A stretch of DNA of 64,000 bases from Chloroflexota bacterium (GCA_012719135.1 JAAYAW010000073.1:56793-120792); one strand, 5' to 3'. Positions 37,170-46,076 are shown, counted from the stretch's first letter. Notes: generated by a model not told the origin, from the letters alone. Program-made: numbers and translations.

Positions 37170-40043
37170 TCACTCCTGGTTGCCCATCCGGAGCACCTGG
37201 AAGAGCTGCTGCCGAACGACGCGAGAGAGTATGATTCCGCCGATGATAACGAGGGCGAGTGTGACGCTGATGGCCATCCAGTTGGTGCTGGCCCAATCCA
37301 CCACGGGCAGGAACGGAGGTATCTGCGCCACCGCGTCCTGTGTGATCTGAAAGTAGGGAACATAGAGCCGCGCCCCAAAGACACCTGCGACGATGCCGGT
37401 GACGACGCCATAGGCCAACACCAGAAGGTACTCGCTGGATACGATGCCGACGATCTCGCGGGCACGCATTCCGATGGCGCGCAGCATGGCGAATCGCGTG
37501 CTGCGTCCCGTCAGGTTCGCGTAGCTGTAGATGAGGAGTTCGGTACCCGAGAGAAGGGCGCCTGTGAGGAAGCAGACTGTCAGGAGGCCAAAGATGCCGA
37601 TCCGCTCCAGATTACGCTGGTCCTCCGCGATGAGATCGCCCAGTACCACCGGCTTGGACGGAGTGACATCCATCAGCTCTATGGCTTCCATAATGGCTTC
37701 TGGAGCGGCACCGCGATTGAGGCGCATCCAGATCCCGTGAGGGAAGGCCCCTCCAATCTCGCGCTCGATGTACTCCATGTTCCCAATGACATATAGAGGG
37801 CTCCGCTCCGGCATGGTCGGGAAATAGTCGAATTCCCCGACGATACGAAACGGAATGGTGTATACCGTGCCATCCAGGCTGATATCGATCTTGATCTCTT
37901 CATCGAAGCCTTCAGGAAGCCGCTCGGCAAGCAGTGAGGGCACCAGTATTCCGCCCGTCTGGGCCCCCAGCGCGTTCATCAGTGAGCCGAGCGGCTGAGA
38001 GGCAAAGTCCCTGCGCCAGTAGATGACCGAAGGCAGATCGAGCCGGTCCACCAGGAGAAGGCTCACCTCAGGGATCTCGTCATCGTCCGATTGGGGCCCA
38101 AAGGGGAATCGGGGTGTGGATCGAAGGCTGCGCTCCCCGGCGGGCAAGTTCAGGCTCGCCTGGAACCGACCCACACGGGTCGCCTCTCCCACCCCCGCGA
38201 TACTCTTGTACGCAGAGGCTGGCAGCAGCCAGGCGTCGGAAGCCGTAAGCCCGGAGGAACTTGCATCCGCAGATGAGAGATGCTGGAAGGTGAGATCAGC
38301 GCCGACGCTGTATTGGAGACGATCTATGAGCCATGTGTCCGCGCTCCTGGCAAGCGAAGCATAGAACACACCCAGGTTTAGACACAGGACCAACAGGAAT
38401 ACCGGGATCCGGTAGTGCTGCCCTTCGCGTACGAGGCTGGTCCAGCCAAAGTACACCGACGTGGATGGCAGAAAGCGCGCAATAAGTGCGAGAGGGCGCA
38501 TCAACAGGATGAAAAGCTCGGCCGCGAGCAGGCTTGATGAAAACAGGTAGAGGGTAGGTGCCAGGAGCAGGAGAGGATCCCGCCCCCCTTCCGTTCCAGA
38601 GCGGTACCCCATCAGGCCGAGCGGCCCGCCCTGCGCGAGTTGGTAATAGGCATAGTACGTGGCGAGCGCGAGTACGGCCAGCATCAGGACTCGCAGCACA
38701 TGGCTCCCGGATATCGACCGGGCGCGATCGCGCTCGTACGTCACGATGCTAAAGCGCGTTGCCAACCACACGGGCACCAGCCGCGATAGTAGGCCGATAG
38801 CCAGGGCGACCAGGACCAGTGACTTGTTGACCGATACCAGCGTCACATCCAGCGCTTCGCGTTGAATGAACTGCAGAAAGCCGTACGAAAAGCCCATGAG
38901 CCGTGCCAGGCCCATGCCAAGCCCTATCCCCAGGGGAGTTGCCACTGCCAGAATGATGGCCGTCTCCAAGAGAGAGAGCAGCATCAGCTGTGACCGGCTG
39001 GTTCCTCGGCTGCGCACGATCGCAGTCTCACGAACCTGAAAACGTGCCGTAACAAAGGATACGGATGCGATGAACAGCGCGAGAATACCCATCAGGGGCA
39101 GTGCAAAGGTCAACAGGATGTTCGAGAGCGAGGTCTTCCGCATCTGCGCACTGGTGAGCTCCTGACTCGGCGCATAGTCCATTTTCCCGGCCGGGATGCG
39201 CTTGGCGACCTCCGTCTCTATGCGATTGAGCGCCTCGATGTACTGTGGTACTTCGTCCAGCGCCATGCGCCCATCGTCAAGGATGTAGTACCAGAAGGCA
39301 AAGCCAAATCCTTCGGGCGTGATGGGCGAGATATGCTTCTGATACTGCTCAGGAGTCGTGATTACGACGTCGGCAAAGAGCTTTTCCGGTTCCCAATACC
39401 AGAATGGATCCTTTTCGTCGATCGCCTTCCAGAAGCCTGCGATCCGCACCGGGATAGGTGTAACGCCTGCTCGGAAAAAGTAGGCCAGATCGAGCGTCTC
39501 TCCTACCTGCATGGCCATGTCATCGGCCATCTTGGTCGTGATCCACACGTTCAGCACGCTCGCGTCGCTGATCTCGCCAAAGAGATCCCCCGAGACGACC
39601 TCTATGCGCTCCTCGATGCCATCTACCAGCCCGATGCGAAGCGTAGCCAGATCTGGATCACGGGTCGTATACTCTCGCCCTGGGACGCGCGCACGAAAAG
39701 GTGGGCTCTGGTACTGAGCGTATGACTCGGTCACCGGAAGTCCGACTTCATCGTGCAGTTCACGTGCAAGCCACGCCTGAATCTGCTGGCCTTCGTCAAT
39801 GCTCATGGGAGTCCGAGACTTGGGCAGACTGTAGTACCGAATGGAGAAGGGGGGACGGTTTGCTGACTGGGTGCGTAAGGCCAGTTCCTCGTTGAGGATG
39901 AGCCGGCTGACGCCCTCGGAGAACACGGGCACTCCGACCATGATGGCCACGGTGATAGCCATCGTGAGCATGATCAGTGTATTCAGGAACGTACGGCTGG
40001 TGAGCCTCCGGAGAGCATACCACAGTGGGGATAGATGCTTCAT
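37170..40043 (-). CDS. FtsX/MacB-like ABC transporter permease, large
   Basis: A 957-residue integral membrane protein with an N-terminal helix (TLIMLTMAITVAIMVGVPVF) and a large extracytoplasmic domain. A first FtsX-like helix group lies at about 310-530. A second extracytoplasmic domain follows, then a C-terminal FtsX domain at about 820-950 (SRVVRQQLFQVLRMGN tail). Such permeases act as mechanotransmission or lipoprotein-handling exporters with a separate ATPase. No ATPase gene is adjacent, so its partner must lie elsewhere. Own promoter at 40130-40158. Confidence 0.85.
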   Translation of the reverse strand: MKHLSPLWYALRRLTSRTFLNTLIMLTMAITVAIMVGVPVFSEGVSRLILNEELALRTQSANRPPFSIRYYSLPKSRTPMSIDEGQQIQAWLARELHDEVGLPVTESYAQYQSPPFRARVPGREYTTRDPDLATLRIGLVDGIEERIEVVSGDLFGEISDASVLNVWITTKMADDMAMQVGETLDLAYFFRAGVTPIPVRIAGFWKAIDEKDPFWYWEPEKLFADVVITTPEQYQKHISPITPEGFGFAFWYYILDDGRMALDEVPQYIEALNRIETEVAKRIPAGKMDYAPSQELTSAQMRKTSLSNILLTFALPLMGILALFIASVSFVTARFQVRETAIVRSRGTSRSQLMLLSLLETAIILAVATPLGIGLGMGLARLMGFSYGFLQFIQREALDVTLVSVNKSLVLVALAIGLLSRLVPVWLATRFSIVTYERDRARSISGSHVLRVLMLAVLALATYYAYYQLAQGGPLGLMGYRSGTEGGRDPLLLLAPTLYLFSSSLLAAELFILLMRPLALIARFLPSTSVYFGWTSLVREGQHYRIPVFLLVLCLNLGVFYASLARSADTWLIDRLQYSVGADLTFQHLSSADASSSGLTASDAWLLPASAYKSIAGVGEATRVGRFQASLNLPAGERSLRSTPRFPFGPQSDDDEIPEVSLLLVDRLDLPSVIYWRRDFASQPLGSLMNALGAQTGGILVPSLLAERLPEGFDEEIKIDISLDGTVYTIPFRIVGEFDYFPTMPERSPLYVIGNMEYIEREIGGAFPHGIWMRLNRGAAPEAIMEAIELMDVTPSKPVVLGDLIAEDQRNLERIGIFGLLTVCFLTGALLSGTELLIYSYANLTGRSTRFAMLRAIGMRAREIVGIVSSEYLLVLAYGVVTGIVAGVFGARLYVPYFQITQDAVAQIPPFLPVVDWASTNWMAISVTLALVIIGGIILSRVVRQQLFQVLRMGNQE

Positions 40044-40129
40044 GAAGCGGGAATTCCTGCCTTCGCTACGGGTTTCGCCGATAGTGGCGTAGTATCGACT
40101 GGCCGCCCAGGCAGCGGACCATAGGCGGG

Positions 40130-40158
40130 ATAATAGGTCCTTTGCCGGATAACGTCAA
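40130..40158 (-). promoter_or_regulatory. promoter of the FtsX-like permease gene
   Basis: Minus strand TTGACG (40158-40153), 17 bp, TATTAT (40135-40130). It lies between the msrA stop and the permease start. Confidence 0.75.
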
Positions 40159-40195
40159 CGGCGCGTAATTCGGAGGGCAGAAACCATGTCAAACG

Positions 40196-40960
40196 CTATC
40201 GCGCCAGCGACAGCAGTGCGCGGGCACCCTCTGCCGTGAGCCCCAGACCGGGCAACTCGCTCTCCAGAGATCGCCTGTCGCAGTAGCCCGCTAGACAGCT
40301 ATTCAGGCGAGTGGCCAGAGTAGAGTCGATCAGCGCCTGATCCTCCGCGTATTTCGATGAGAACGCATTCAGCCATCGAGGGTTGTTCCGCAGGTAGTAC
40401 TTTTGATGGTAGTCTTCAGCCAGGTAAAAGGGCCCGGATGATCGGATCTCCGTCTGAACCGGACGTCCGTACTCCTCGGCGTATCGCCTGGCGCTCTCGC
40501 TGGCCAGTTCGTATTGATGCATCCCGTGGCAGTGTACGATGTTGGCGTACTGCCTTGTTGGCGACTGGTAAGTGGGCTCGTGGCTCTGCCAGAATACCTC
40601 GAGGAGATCGACATAGCTGATGATGTCCGGGTCATAGTCGATCTCTACCGTCTCGCTGTGATCGCCTATCGCTCGATATGTGGGCTCAGCCGTTGTGCCG
40701 CCGGCGTATCCCACTCGGGTTCGAAGAACGCCTGGGAGATGCCCGAACCGGGCCTCGCTGCCCCAGAATCAACCGAACGAGAATGTGGCGGTCTCGAATA
40801 CTTGCGGCGGCACGGCATCAACTGGGGCAACTCGCTCGACGTACATCGTCGCGTCTACCTCCTCCAAGTTCCGACACGCGGAAGGAAACAGGGCGGTAAT
40901 GGTGACAACTACCGCCGTCAACAGGACAGTGAATCTACTCCGAAATGGTCTGCCTCGCAT
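40196..40960 (-). CDS. msrA: selenocysteine-containing peptide methionine sulfoxide reductase A, lipoprotein
   Basis: Reduces methionine-S-sulfoxide. The frame from ATG 40960 (RBS GGGAGGG) is continuous to 40196 except for one TGA at 40771-40769, codon 64. It falls exactly at the catalytic Cys: ATFSFG-U-FWGSEARFG against the family GCFWG. Downstream the MsrA fold continues (RVGYAGGTTAEPTY, GPFYLAEDYHQKYY), with possible resolving Cys222 and Cys227. Residues 1-29 form a lipoprotein signal (TVLLTAVVVTITALFPSAC), so the enzyme would be lipid-anchored outside the membrane. Total 254 residues. A SECIS-like hairpin follows the TGA, and the divergent neighbours are selenium genes. A nonsense mutation is the alternative, but its position and context argue against it. 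Confidence 0.88.
40732..40766 (-). promoter_or_regulatory. bacterial SECIS-like hairpin in msrA mRNA
   Basis: Begins 2 nt after the TGA. Lower stem CTGGG/CCCAG, internal loop, then upper stem GCCC/GGGC closing a GGUUC loop. The loop G-G-U lies 19 nt from the UGA, within the spacing usual for bacterial SECIS elements read by SelB. Confidence 0.7.
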
Positions 40961-40988
40961 GGGATTCCCTCCCGAGTCCGTCACGCAG

Positions 40989-41017
40989 AGGATACCCAGG
41001 TTGACGTAACTCGTCAA
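40989..41017 (-). promoter_or_regulatory. msrA promoter overlapped by an inverted repeat
   Basis: Minus strand TTGACG (41017-41012), 17 bp, TATCCT (40994-40989); leader only about 20 nt. The -35 is half of a perfect inverted repeat TTGACG-taact-CGTCAA (41001-41017), a plausible operator. Confidence 0.7.
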
Positions 41018-41054
41018 GCGGCGAGGGTGAGGAAGGCCGGGTGTGGTGGTGGAG

Positions 41055-41083
41055 TTGACACTCTCACCGCTGAACTCTACAGT
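41055..41083 (+). promoter_or_regulatory. promoter of the selenium operon
   Basis: TTGACA (41055-41060), 17 bp, TACAGT (41078-41083). Leader of about 220 nt before yedE, containing a 7-codon ORF ending in TGA (41123-41146) and a small hairpin (41160-41176). Confidence 0.65.
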
Positions 41084-41122
41084 ACTCCCGTGACGAATAC
41101 TTGCGGAAGGGAGGGCATCGGC

Positions 41123-41146
41123 ATGTCTATGCATCGGCAGACCTGA
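41123..41146 (+). CDS. possible upstream mini-ORF, 7 aa
   Basis: ATG at 41123 follows GGGAGG by 8 nt and encodes MSMHRQT, ending in TGA at 41144-41146. Well-placed ribosome site, but no proof of translation. The GCTGCAC/GTGCAGC hairpin begins 13 nt after the TGA. Confidence 0.3.
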   Translation: MSMHRQT

Positions 41147-41313
41147 GTCCGCGTTAGTCGCTGCACGTGGTGCAGCCTCGCTTGCTTGAGCGCGCACCCA
41201 GTCCTATCGATGCCCTCAGCTTCGGTCGCCCTGCCGTAGGGCTGCCCGGGAGAGTGGAGGGCCATCCGATAGGGTCGGATCGGTCATTCACTCCTCAGGA
41301 GGGCTCTACGACT

Positions 41314-42435
41314 ATGAAGTGGCTAGATCGTGTTCTTGTGTCCCGCTATGGTCCCGTCATCGCAGGGTTGGTCGTCGGTATCATCGCACCTGTTCTGGTA
41401 CGGCTCGGGAATCCGGGTAACATGGGTGTGTGCGTGGCGTGCTTTACGCGAGACATCGCGGGGGCGTTGGGGCTCCACCGAGCCGCGGTTGTTCAGTACA
41501 TGCGCCCGGAGATTATCGGCTTCGTTCTAGGTTCGATGGTCGCAGCGCTCGTGCATCGCGAATGGCGCCCCTCCGGGGGGTCTTCGCCACTCATCCGTTT
41601 CTTCCTTGGGCTTTTCTCCAGTATTGGAGCGCTTGTCTTCCTCGGTTGTCCCTGGCGGGCATACCTGAGGCTGGGCGGAGGGGACTGGAATGCTCTCCCC
41701 GGCATAGCGGGCCTCGTCATCGGCATCGCAATCGGGGTGTTCTTCCTGACGAGGGGCTACAGCTTGGGGAGAAGCCGGCCGGCCTCCAAAGCCTCCGGGC
41801 TGTTGATGCCGCTGACCATGGCGCTCTTTCTACTCCTGCTTGTTGTGGCCCCTCAGTTTCAACGTACGGCTGAGGGTGATCCAGCCGGCCCCATCTTTTT
41901 CTCTGCTTCAGGACCGGGTTCCATGGCGGCGCCCATCGTCATCTCGCTCGCAGCCGGCCTTCTGATCGGTTACGTTGCGCAGCGGACTCGCTTTTGCACC
42001 GTCGGGGCATTCCGGGATGTCCTTCTCATTCGCGATGCTCACCTACTTCGGGGTGTCGTTGCACTTGTGGTGGCCGCGTTTGCCACCAACCTCGCGTTGG
42101 GGCAGTTCCAGCCAGGCTTTGCGGAGCAGCCCGTAGCCCACACGAATGCTCTCTGGAACCTCGGAGGCATGGTGCTGGCGGGGTTGGCCTTTACGCTGGC
42201 GGGCGGCTGCCCGGGGCGACAGGTGTTCATGTCGGGTGAAGGTGATTCCGACGCCGCCATCTTTGTGTTGGGAATGATCGTGGGAGCGGCCGTGGCGCAC
42301 AACCTTAACCTGGCGAGCTCGGCGGCTGGACCGACGCCGTACGGGCCCGTCGCAGTTGTGGTGGGGATTCTCTTCTGCGTCGGGCTTGGCCTGACCACGC
42401 GGGTCGACTCGGGTAATGTAACCATCGGAGGGTAA
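41314..42435 (+). CDS. yedE: YedE-type putative selenium transporter
   Basis: A 373-residue polytopic membrane protein, YeeE/YedE family, selenium-linked branch. Family motifs: NMGVCVACFTRDIAGALG near 32-49, LGCPWRAYLRLGGGDWNAL, CTVGAFRD, and AGGCPGRQVFMSGEGD. The conserved Cys residues are thought to handle the sulfur or selenium species. ATG 41314 has AGGAGG upstream. First gene of an operon with the SirA-like and desulfurase genes, and divergent from the Sec-containing msrA. Selenium transport for this family is based on co-occurrence with selenium genes. Confidence 0.87.
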   Translation: MKWLDRVLVSRYGPVIAGLVVGIIAPVLVRLGNPGNMGVCVACFTRDIAGALGLHRAAVVQYMRPEIIGFVLGSMVAALVHREWRPSGGSSPLIRFFLGLFSSIGALVFLGCPWRAYLRLGGGDWNALPGIAGLVIGIAIGVFFLTRGYSLGRSRPASKASGLLMPLTMALFLLLLVVAPQFQRTAEGDPAGPIFFSASGPGSMAAPIVISLAAGLLIGYVAQRTRFCTVGAFRDVLLIRDAHLLRGVVALVVAAFATNLALGQFQPGFAEQPVAHTNALWNLGGMVLAGLAFTLAGGCPGRQVFMSGEGDSDAAIFVLGMIVGAAVAHNLNLASSAAGPTPYGPVAVVVGILFCVGLGLTTRVDSGNVTIGG

Positions 42436-42436
42436 A

Positions 42437-42658
42437 GTGAACGCGGTAGCTACCGTCAATGCCAGTGGGCTGTCCTGTCCGCAACCGGTGATCCTGACGC
42501 GCCAAGCCCTACGGGATCATCCCCATGGTGAGATCGTGGTGTTGGTTGATTCCGCTACATCGCGGGACAACGTCCGGCGGCTCGCAGAGCGCGAAGGCTG
42601 TTCCGTCGTGATCGAGGAGGCGCCGTCAGGCGGATTCCGATTGCTGTTGAGCCGATGA
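42437..42658 (+). CDS. SirA/TusA/YedF-like sulfur or selenium carrier
   Basis: A 73-residue TusA-fold protein starting at GTG 42437, one base after the yedE stop codon. The CPQP motif (SCPQPVILTRQAL, Cys14) is the persulfide/perselenide-bearing site of the family. GEIVVLVDSATSRDNVRRLA is the second strand-helix. The stop overlaps the desulfurase start by ATGA. Close association with yedE suggests selenium trafficking (YedF-like). Confidence 0.87.
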   Translation: MNAVATVNASGLSCPQPVILTRQALRDHPHGEIVVLVDSATSRDNVRRLAEREGCSVVIEEAPSGGFRLLLSR

Positions 42659-43815
42659 TCTACCTGGATAACGCCGCAACATCCTGGCCAAAGCCGCCGG
42701 AAGTGATCCGGGCGATGGCTAACTTGCTGGAGAATGCCGGGGGGAACCCAGGCCGTTCGGGACACCGGCTCTCGGTGGCGGCCGGGCGCGTCCTGTATGA
42801 TACGCGTGAAGCTCTGGCTGAGCTGTTTGGCGCCGACGATCCGCTGCGCGTCGTGTTGAGCCCGAACGTTACCTACGCACTCAATATCGCGCTGACGGGC
42901 CTGCTAAGGCCTGGCGATCGCGTGGTCACGACCGGCATCGAGCACAACTCGGTGATGCGGCCGCTCCGGTCGTTGCAGGCCGCAGGGGTGTTGCTTGACG
43001 TCGTTCCCTGTGCGCCCGATGGACATGTGGACATGGAACGGATGGCCGAGGCCCTGCGGGCCCCGGCCTCCGTCGTTGTCGCGAATCATGCGAGCAACGT
43101 CGTCGGGACGATCGCGCCTGTCGGCGAGATCGCCCTGCTGGCCCACAGAGCGGGCGCACTCTTTATCGTCGATGCCGCGCAGACGGGGGGTGTGCTGCCG
43201 ATCGATGTACAGGCTCTAGGCATCGACCTGCTGGCGTTCACCGGCCACAAGGGGTTGCTGGGTCCAACGGGAACCGGTGGCCTGGTGATCGCGCCGCATC
43301 TGGCACCAGAGCGCTTTCGGCCGGTGTTTACTGGGGGAACCGGGAGCCGGTCGGAGGAGGAACTCCCACCGGAGGTCTTTCCGGATCGGCTGGAGGCAGG
43401 CACTCCCAACTCGGTCGGCATCGCCGGCCTGGGAGCGGCGGTGCGTTTTCTGCAGGCCACGGGTGTCGAGACCATCCGTCGACACGAACGTGGCCTTTTG
43501 GAGCGCCTGTTGAACGGCCTGCGCGAGATCCCTGGCGTGCGCATGTACGGCCCGACCGATGTCTCCCAGCGAACCGCGACGGTCTCCGTTCGGATAGAGG
43601 GCATGAGCGAGTCCGAGATCGGGTGGCGTCTGGACGAGGAGTACGGCATCCTGTGCCGGGTAGGGCTGCACTGCGCTCCGGCGGCCCATCGCACACTCGG
43701 CACCTTCCCGCATGGCACCGTGCGTCTGTCGGCCGGGGTGTTTACCACGTACGAGGAGATCGATCAGGCGGTCGCGGCGCTGCGCGATTTGGCTCAATCG
43801 CGGCATCGAGACTGA
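42655..43815 (+). CDS. class-V aminotransferase, cysteine desulfurase / selenocysteine lyase type
   Basis: A 386-residue PLP enzyme: YLDNAATSWPKPPEV at the N-terminus, GIEHNSVMRPL, VDAAQTGGVLPIDV with the cofactor Asp, and TGHKGLLGPTG with the Schiff-base Lys. CRVGLHCAPAAHRTLG carries the mobile-loop Cys. This is the group II form found with selenium genes, which may supply selenium or sulfur from Cys/Sec to the SirA-like carrier or to SelD. Translationally coupled to the carrier gene. Confidence 0.9.
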   Translation: MIYLDNAATSWPKPPEVIRAMANLLENAGGNPGRSGHRLSVAAGRVLYDTREALAELFGADDPLRVVLSPNVTYALNIALTGLLRPGDRVVTTGIEHNSVMRPLRSLQAAGVLLDVVPCAPDGHVDMERMAEALRAPASVVVANHASNVVGTIAPVGEIALLAHRAGALFIVDAAQTGGVLPIDVQALGIDLLAFTGHKGLLGPTGTGGLVIAPHLAPERFRPVFTGGTGSRSEEELPPEVFPDRLEAGTPNSVGIAGLGAAVRFLQATGVETIRRHERGLLERLLNGLREIPGVRMYGPTDVSQRTATVSVRIEGMSESEIGWRLDEEYGILCRVGLHCAPAAHRTLGTFPHGTVRLSAGVFTTYEEIDQAVAALRDLAQSRHRD

Positions 43816-43937
43816 CCGGACGAGGCCCAGATTCCGTTGACCCGACCGGTCTTCCCGGGTAACCTTGACGCTGTCAACAAGATCCTTGCTCGGCCCAATG
43901 GCGCGTCCTGGCCCGTGTCGGCGAGAGGAGCACAAAA

Positions 43938-45203
43938 ATGGTTGAACGTTTGGCTATTCTCGGCGGCGAGCCCGCGATCGGGCCTGAGATCCGATTCCGC
44001 TCCTGGCCTGAGACCAACGCTCAGGACGAAGAACTGGTTCTGGCCTCCATACGGCAAGACCAGCACGCGTATGGACCACACGTCAGGGCCCTCGAGAGCG
44101 AGTTCGCAGCCTGGAATGGGAACAACCACTGTCTCGCCACGAACAGCGGCACCGCAGCTCTACATATGTGCGTGGCGGCGTGCGGAACGCACGCTGGCGA
44201 TGAAGTCGTCACCACGGCGCTCTCCTGGACGAGCAGTGCTTCGGCCATCATCCATCACAGCGCCGTACCGGTGTTTGTCGATGTGGACTGGCAGTCGATG
44301 CATATCGATCCAGATCGCATCGAGGCCGCGATCTCTGAGCGCACGCGCGCGATTCTCGTGGTTCACTATTGGGGCGTCGCCTGCGACATGGATCCCATCA
44401 TGGAGATCGCGAGGCGACACGGGCTGGCCGTGATCGAGGATGCATGCCAGGCCCACGGAGCCGCGTACCGGGGGAGGCGAGTTGGGACCATCGGAGACGT
44501 GGCTGCGTTTAGCCTGAACCAGAACAAAGTGCTGTGCGGCGGAGAGGGGGGGCTCTTTGTCACGAACGACGAGGCGCGCTTCAAGCGGGGTAAGGCCGTC
44601 ACGGCCTTTAGCGATATGCGGCCGCCGCATGCCGGCCGTGAGTATGATGATTACGGCCTGGGCTGGATGTATCGCACATCCGATCTCGCGGCGGCCTTTG
44701 CGCTGAGCCAGCTGAGACAGATCGATCGCACCAACCGGCAGGCTATTCAGAACTGGGAGCTCCTCTACAAGCTGCTTGAGGGGACGCCACATCTGGTCCG
44801 GCCGTTCAGCGCGTCCGTCAGGCCCACCAATGGATATGCCTACGTCTGGCGGGTGGACCCGGCATACGCGCGCGACCGCGGTGTGCCGCTCCGGGCCTTG
44901 ACTGAAGCGATCGTCAGGGCCCTCAAGGCCGAGGGCGTGGAGTTGTCTCAGGCCAATTGGCTCCTGCCGGCGCACTCTGTGTTCGCGGCAAAGAACGCTT
45001 TTGGGGGCGGTGCGCCCTGGACGTACGCGCGCCCGGATATCTCCTATGATCCCGCGCAGTTCCCCGTTGCTCAGGATTGCGTGGATACCTGCCTGTGGAA
45101 TGTGAACACCCATAGGCCACCCAATGGGGAACGCGAGGTCCGTGCGCTCGCCTCTGCCGTACGCAAGGTGTTTGAGCAGCTCGATGATGTACCCCTTGGC
45201 TGA
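43938..45203 (+). CDS. DegT/DnrJ/EryC1/StrS-family PLP aminotransferase
   Basis: A 421-residue sugar-aminotransferase-family protein. ATNSGTAALHMCV near 69-81 binds the phosphate, VIEDACQAHGAAY has the cofactor Asp, and AFSLNQNKVLCGGEGG has the Schiff-base Lys. The usual SFxxxK is altered to SLNQNK. Such enzymes make amino sugars such as scyllo-inosamine or kanosamine precursors. No other aminosugar genes lie beside it. AGAGGAG precedes the ATG. Confidence 0.85.
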   Translation: MVERLAILGGEPAIGPEIRFRSWPETNAQDEELVLASIRQDQHAYGPHVRALESEFAAWNGNNHCLATNSGTAALHMCVAACGTHAGDEVVTTALSWTSSASAIIHHSAVPVFVDVDWQSMHIDPDRIEAAISERTRAILVVHYWGVACDMDPIMEIARRHGLAVIEDACQAHGAAYRGRRVGTIGDVAAFSLNQNKVLCGGEGGLFVTNDEARFKRGKAVTAFSDMRPPHAGREYDDYGLGWMYRTSDLAAAFALSQLRQIDRTNRQAIQNWELLYKLLEGTPHLVRPFSASVRPTNGYAYVWRVDPAYARDRGVPLRALTEAIVRALKAEGVELSQANWLLPAHSVFAAKNAFGGGAPWTYARPDISYDPAQFPVAQDCVDTCLWNVNTHRPPNGEREVRALASAVRKVFEQLDDVPLG

Positions 45204-45206
45204 CGG

Positions 45207-46076
45207 CTAGTCAGCATGCAAGGGCACGTCACTGCTGTGTTCCCGCGGCCCGGTCCGCCGCAGCCGCAGTTCCCAGCTGTGTTCACCGCCTACTCGGATG
45301 TCCCGCCTTAGGAACAAGAGCCACGCGCATGTCGTGAGCAGTAACGCCGTGCCGGAGATGCCGGCCAGCGCGGCCCAGTCGAGCCCCTGTATGGCATAAC
45401 CCCCCTGATAAAAGTGCAGCGGCGTGTACCGTACGAACCGCTCCAGGTCCGGGTTGATGTTGGCCAGTCCCGACAGCAGATAGTTCGCCACCAGCAGCAT
45501 CCCCGCCGTCATCCCAGCGCTCGAGCCGGAGGGCATCAACAAGCTCAGGAGCAGCGCCAGCGAGCCGAACAGGAGCAACTGGGCGAACAGCGCCAGAGAG
45601 GGCAAGAGCATTTCCATCGGCGAGAGCCCGATGCTGGTGCTGGCAGGCGGCAGGATCCATCCCAGCCACCCGGCGAGCACCACGATCAACAGGGCCGCGA
45701 ACATGCCGAGGACGCGCCCCCAGAGGAGCGCAGTTCGGCTGACAGGATGCGATAGAAGCACGTCCATCAATCCGCGCTCCTCATCCCCCGCCACGAGCCC
45801 GGCTCCCAGACCAACCGCCATCAGCCCCACGATAACTGTGGCGTAGTTGTAGTAGTAGGTATCCAGGTAGCCCTGCGGCGTGCTCAGTTCGAGCAGGCCC
45901 TTGAAGAAGTGCAACATTTCGTCTGGAAAGGCCGCGTATAGGTCGCTGAGGTTCTCCATGCCTGCCACATTCTCGTACATGGCGGCCATGAGCAGGACGT
46001 AAGCCAGAAGGCCAATCGACCAACCGACGACGCGAGTCCGCATGCGCCTCAGGGCCATCAAGGTCTCGGTGATCAT
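45207..46076 (-). CDS. ABC-2 type transporter permease
   Basis: A 289-residue membrane protein with about six hydrophobic segments, beginning RVVGWSIGLLAYVLLMAAM. A GDEERGLMDVLLSHPVSRTALLWGR segment is typical of ABC-2/NosY-like export permeases. The C-terminal 25 residues are polar. Start overlaps the stop of the ATPase gene by 4 nt. The pair probably exports a lipid, drug or unknown solute. Confidence 0.87.
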   Translation of the reverse strand: MITETLMALRRMRTRVVGWSIGLLAYVLLMAAMYENVAGMENLSDLYAAFPDEMLHFFKGLLELSTPQGYLDTYYYNYATVIVGLMAVGLGAGLVAGDEERGLMDVLLSHPVSRTALLWGRVLGMFAALLIVVLAGWLGWILPPASTSIGLSPMEMLLPSLALFAQLLLFGSLALLLSLLMPSGSSAGMTAGMLLVANYLLSGLANINPDLERFVRYTPLHFYQGGYAIQGLDWAALAGISGTALLLTTCAWLLFLRRDIRVGGEHSWELRLRRTGPREHSSDVPLHAD

